Part shown: positions 5,193 through 5,876 of the stretch, piece after piece | Layout of the letters: each line of letters starts with the position of its first letter | Numbering within the stretch: position 1 is the first letter of the stretch | DNA from: Saprospiraceae bacterium | Lineage (GTDB): Bacteria; Bacteroidota; Bacteroidia; Chitinophagales; Saprospiraceae | Length of the DNA stretch: 5,876 nt | Direction: 5' to 3' | Assembly: GCA_023300835.1 (NCBI GenBank) | Contig: JALZVB010000074.1 | Coordinates: 1-5,876, forward strand | Position numbers and translations under genes: made by a program | Notes under the pieces: model-generated | What the model was told of the DNA's origin: nothing | What the model saw: only the letters and a program-made list of their open reading frames with translations | Databases searched by the model: none

Positions 5193-5792
5193 TCTGTTTT
5201 CATTCTTGCTAACTGTTTTAACTATGTTCTTGACTAAAGGATAATAGAGTTAGACCTATAATTAAACCTCACAAAGGATAACATCATTTAGATACCAACC
5301 TTAATAACTAGAATCCTTTGATCGAGGCTCTGCTGTTCTGTCTTATAAGCGCCTAACTAAGATAATTAACCATTCCTCACCTAATGCATCCCTATTAACC
5401 GAATATCAACTACTCATTCCCATTGAATAGACGTCCCTTCTGGTGTAAAACTGCATAATTCAGGTTTCTAACGTAAAAAAGCAGCTCATCTAATTACTTT
5501 ATTAAAGTAAATACAATAAACTGTATTGTTGATATAATGTACTGATATACAGTGGGTTAAGGTCGATTTTGCGTGGCACTTATCTTAGTTTGCTTTAACA
5601 TATTATAGATTGGTATAATGTTTGCCTACTTGTTGTTATGTATCAAGATATTCTTGAATATGTACTGCTACAAAAGTGTAACAGATTCAAATTCAAACAT
5701 TTAAGAGTATGATAAGGCTCATATAATTAATTGACTTAATACATAACGTAAATTCTTAAACACAAACTAACGTAAGTTCAAAAATTTTTAAC

Positions 5793-5876
5793 ATGAAAAA
5801 TTATTTATTCACAAGTTTAAAAACATCGACCACAGCGCTGCTGTTGTTTATGTTGGCCTTTATGGGCCACTCTAGT
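5793..5876 (+). CDS. N-terminal start of an exported or membrane protein (partial)
   Basis: The last 84 bases encode 28 residues in one open frame from ATG at 5793 to the window end. Two lysines and polar residues (MKNYLFTSLKTSTT) are followed by a hydrophobic core (ALLLFMLAFMG) and then HSS, which is the layout of an Sec signal peptide just before its cleavage site, or of an N-terminal membrane anchor. The start codon follows an A/T-rich leader with no Shine-Dalgarno sequence, like the other genes here. Nothing of the mature protein is visible, so no family can be suggested. The large gap upstream means it probably has its own promoter, which I could not identify with confidence. Confidence 0.6.
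   Translation, partial: MKNYLFTSLKTSTTALLLFMLAFMGHSS

Larger units (their letters stand above)
5152..5792. other. Long AT-rich intergenic region
   Basis: I find no convincing gene in these 641 bases beyond the higBA control region at the left. Stops are dense in all frames that I read. Inverted repeats present are CAAAGGAT/ATCCTTTG (5272-5279 and 5313-5320), TTACTTT/AAAGTAA with a 3-base loop (5494-5510), ACAATA/TATTGT (5513-5529) and ACTGTAT/ATACAGT (5520-5526 and 5547-5553). TTGATATAATGT (5529-5540) and TTGGTATAATGT (5610-5621) form a near-exact direct repeat 81 bp apart. No tRNA, CRISPR or insertion-sequence end is recognisable. Confidence 0.55.

Noticed and set aside
5236..5281. Direct repeat AAAGGATAA (5236-5244 and 5273-5281).
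   Set aside because: A 9-bp repeat in an AT-rich gap of this size can occur by chance, and it shows no relation to a promoter or gene end.
5414..5464. Minus-strand run reading KPELCSFTPEGTSIQWE before a stop, looking like a protein tail.
   Set aside because: A stop codon lies directly before it in frame, and 17 codons are too few to claim a gene remnant without a match.
5590..5619. A sigma-70-like promoter, TTGCTT and TATAAT with 18-bp spacing and an extended TG.
   Set aside because: Bacteroidota primary sigma factors recognise TTG/TAnnTTTG and not this pattern, and such matches arise readily in AT-rich DNA. It would also leave a leader of about 170 bases.
5618..5704. A 28-codon plus-strand frame for a hydrophobic peptide (MFAYLLLCIKIFLNMY start) in the long gap.
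   Set aside because: Such a length is expected by chance in 600 bases of AT-rich DNA, and hydrophobicity follows from T-rich codons. There is no supporting leader or neighbour.

Overview
The window reads as a chromosomal segment of an AT-rich member of the Bacteroidota. Three things point there. Most genes lack a purine-rich Shine-Dalgarno sequence. Several upstream regions carry matches to the Bacteroidota promoter pattern (TTG, about 19-21 bases, TAnnTTTG). The gene content (a small protein of a family often mislabelled 'glyoxalase', a CvfB-type S1 protein, an S4-bearing RluA enzyme, a Rof-like protein and HigBA) is typical of that phylum. I cannot name a genus.

Layout from left to right. 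Bases 1-326 hold no convincing gene, only small hairpins, one of which may terminate the neighbouring gene. Next come two minus-strand genes in the order VF530/DUF2132-like (1227-1463) then cvfB-like (327-1163), a probable two-gene unit of nucleic-acid-binding proteins. Divergent from them is a 129-residue protein of unknown function (1587-1976). The 123-base region between the two units carries an exact 12-bp repeat whose copies start 60 bp apart. The 129-residue gene converges on a minus-strand RluA-family pseudouridine synthase (2033-2917). That gene is divergent from a plus-strand pair: a PLP-dependent threonine/serine dehydratase or serine racemase-like enzyme (3124-4074) and, 12 bases later, a Rof-like Rho-binding antiterminator homologue (4087-4341). 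The 206-base region between RluA and the dehydratase contains a candidate promoter for each direction.

The pair converges on a minus-strand type II toxin-antitoxin operon with the toxin gene first: higB (4816-5151), then higA (4406-4810). Two near-identical 17-bp direct repeats lie just upstream of higB and overlap its candidate promoter, as expected for an autoregulatory operator. The last 641-base gap (5152-5792) is non-coding as far as I can see, rich in A+T and small inverted repeats. It is followed by the first 28 codons of a secreted or membrane protein that runs off the window.

Functionally, most of the window is housekeeping RNA biology (S1 protein, pseudouridine synthase, Rof-like protein) with one metabolic enzyme and one mobile-type TA module. 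I found no clearly new multi-gene system. The observations most worth checking are the dehydratase-rof pairing, the higBA operator layout and the paired 12-mer in the divergent promoter.
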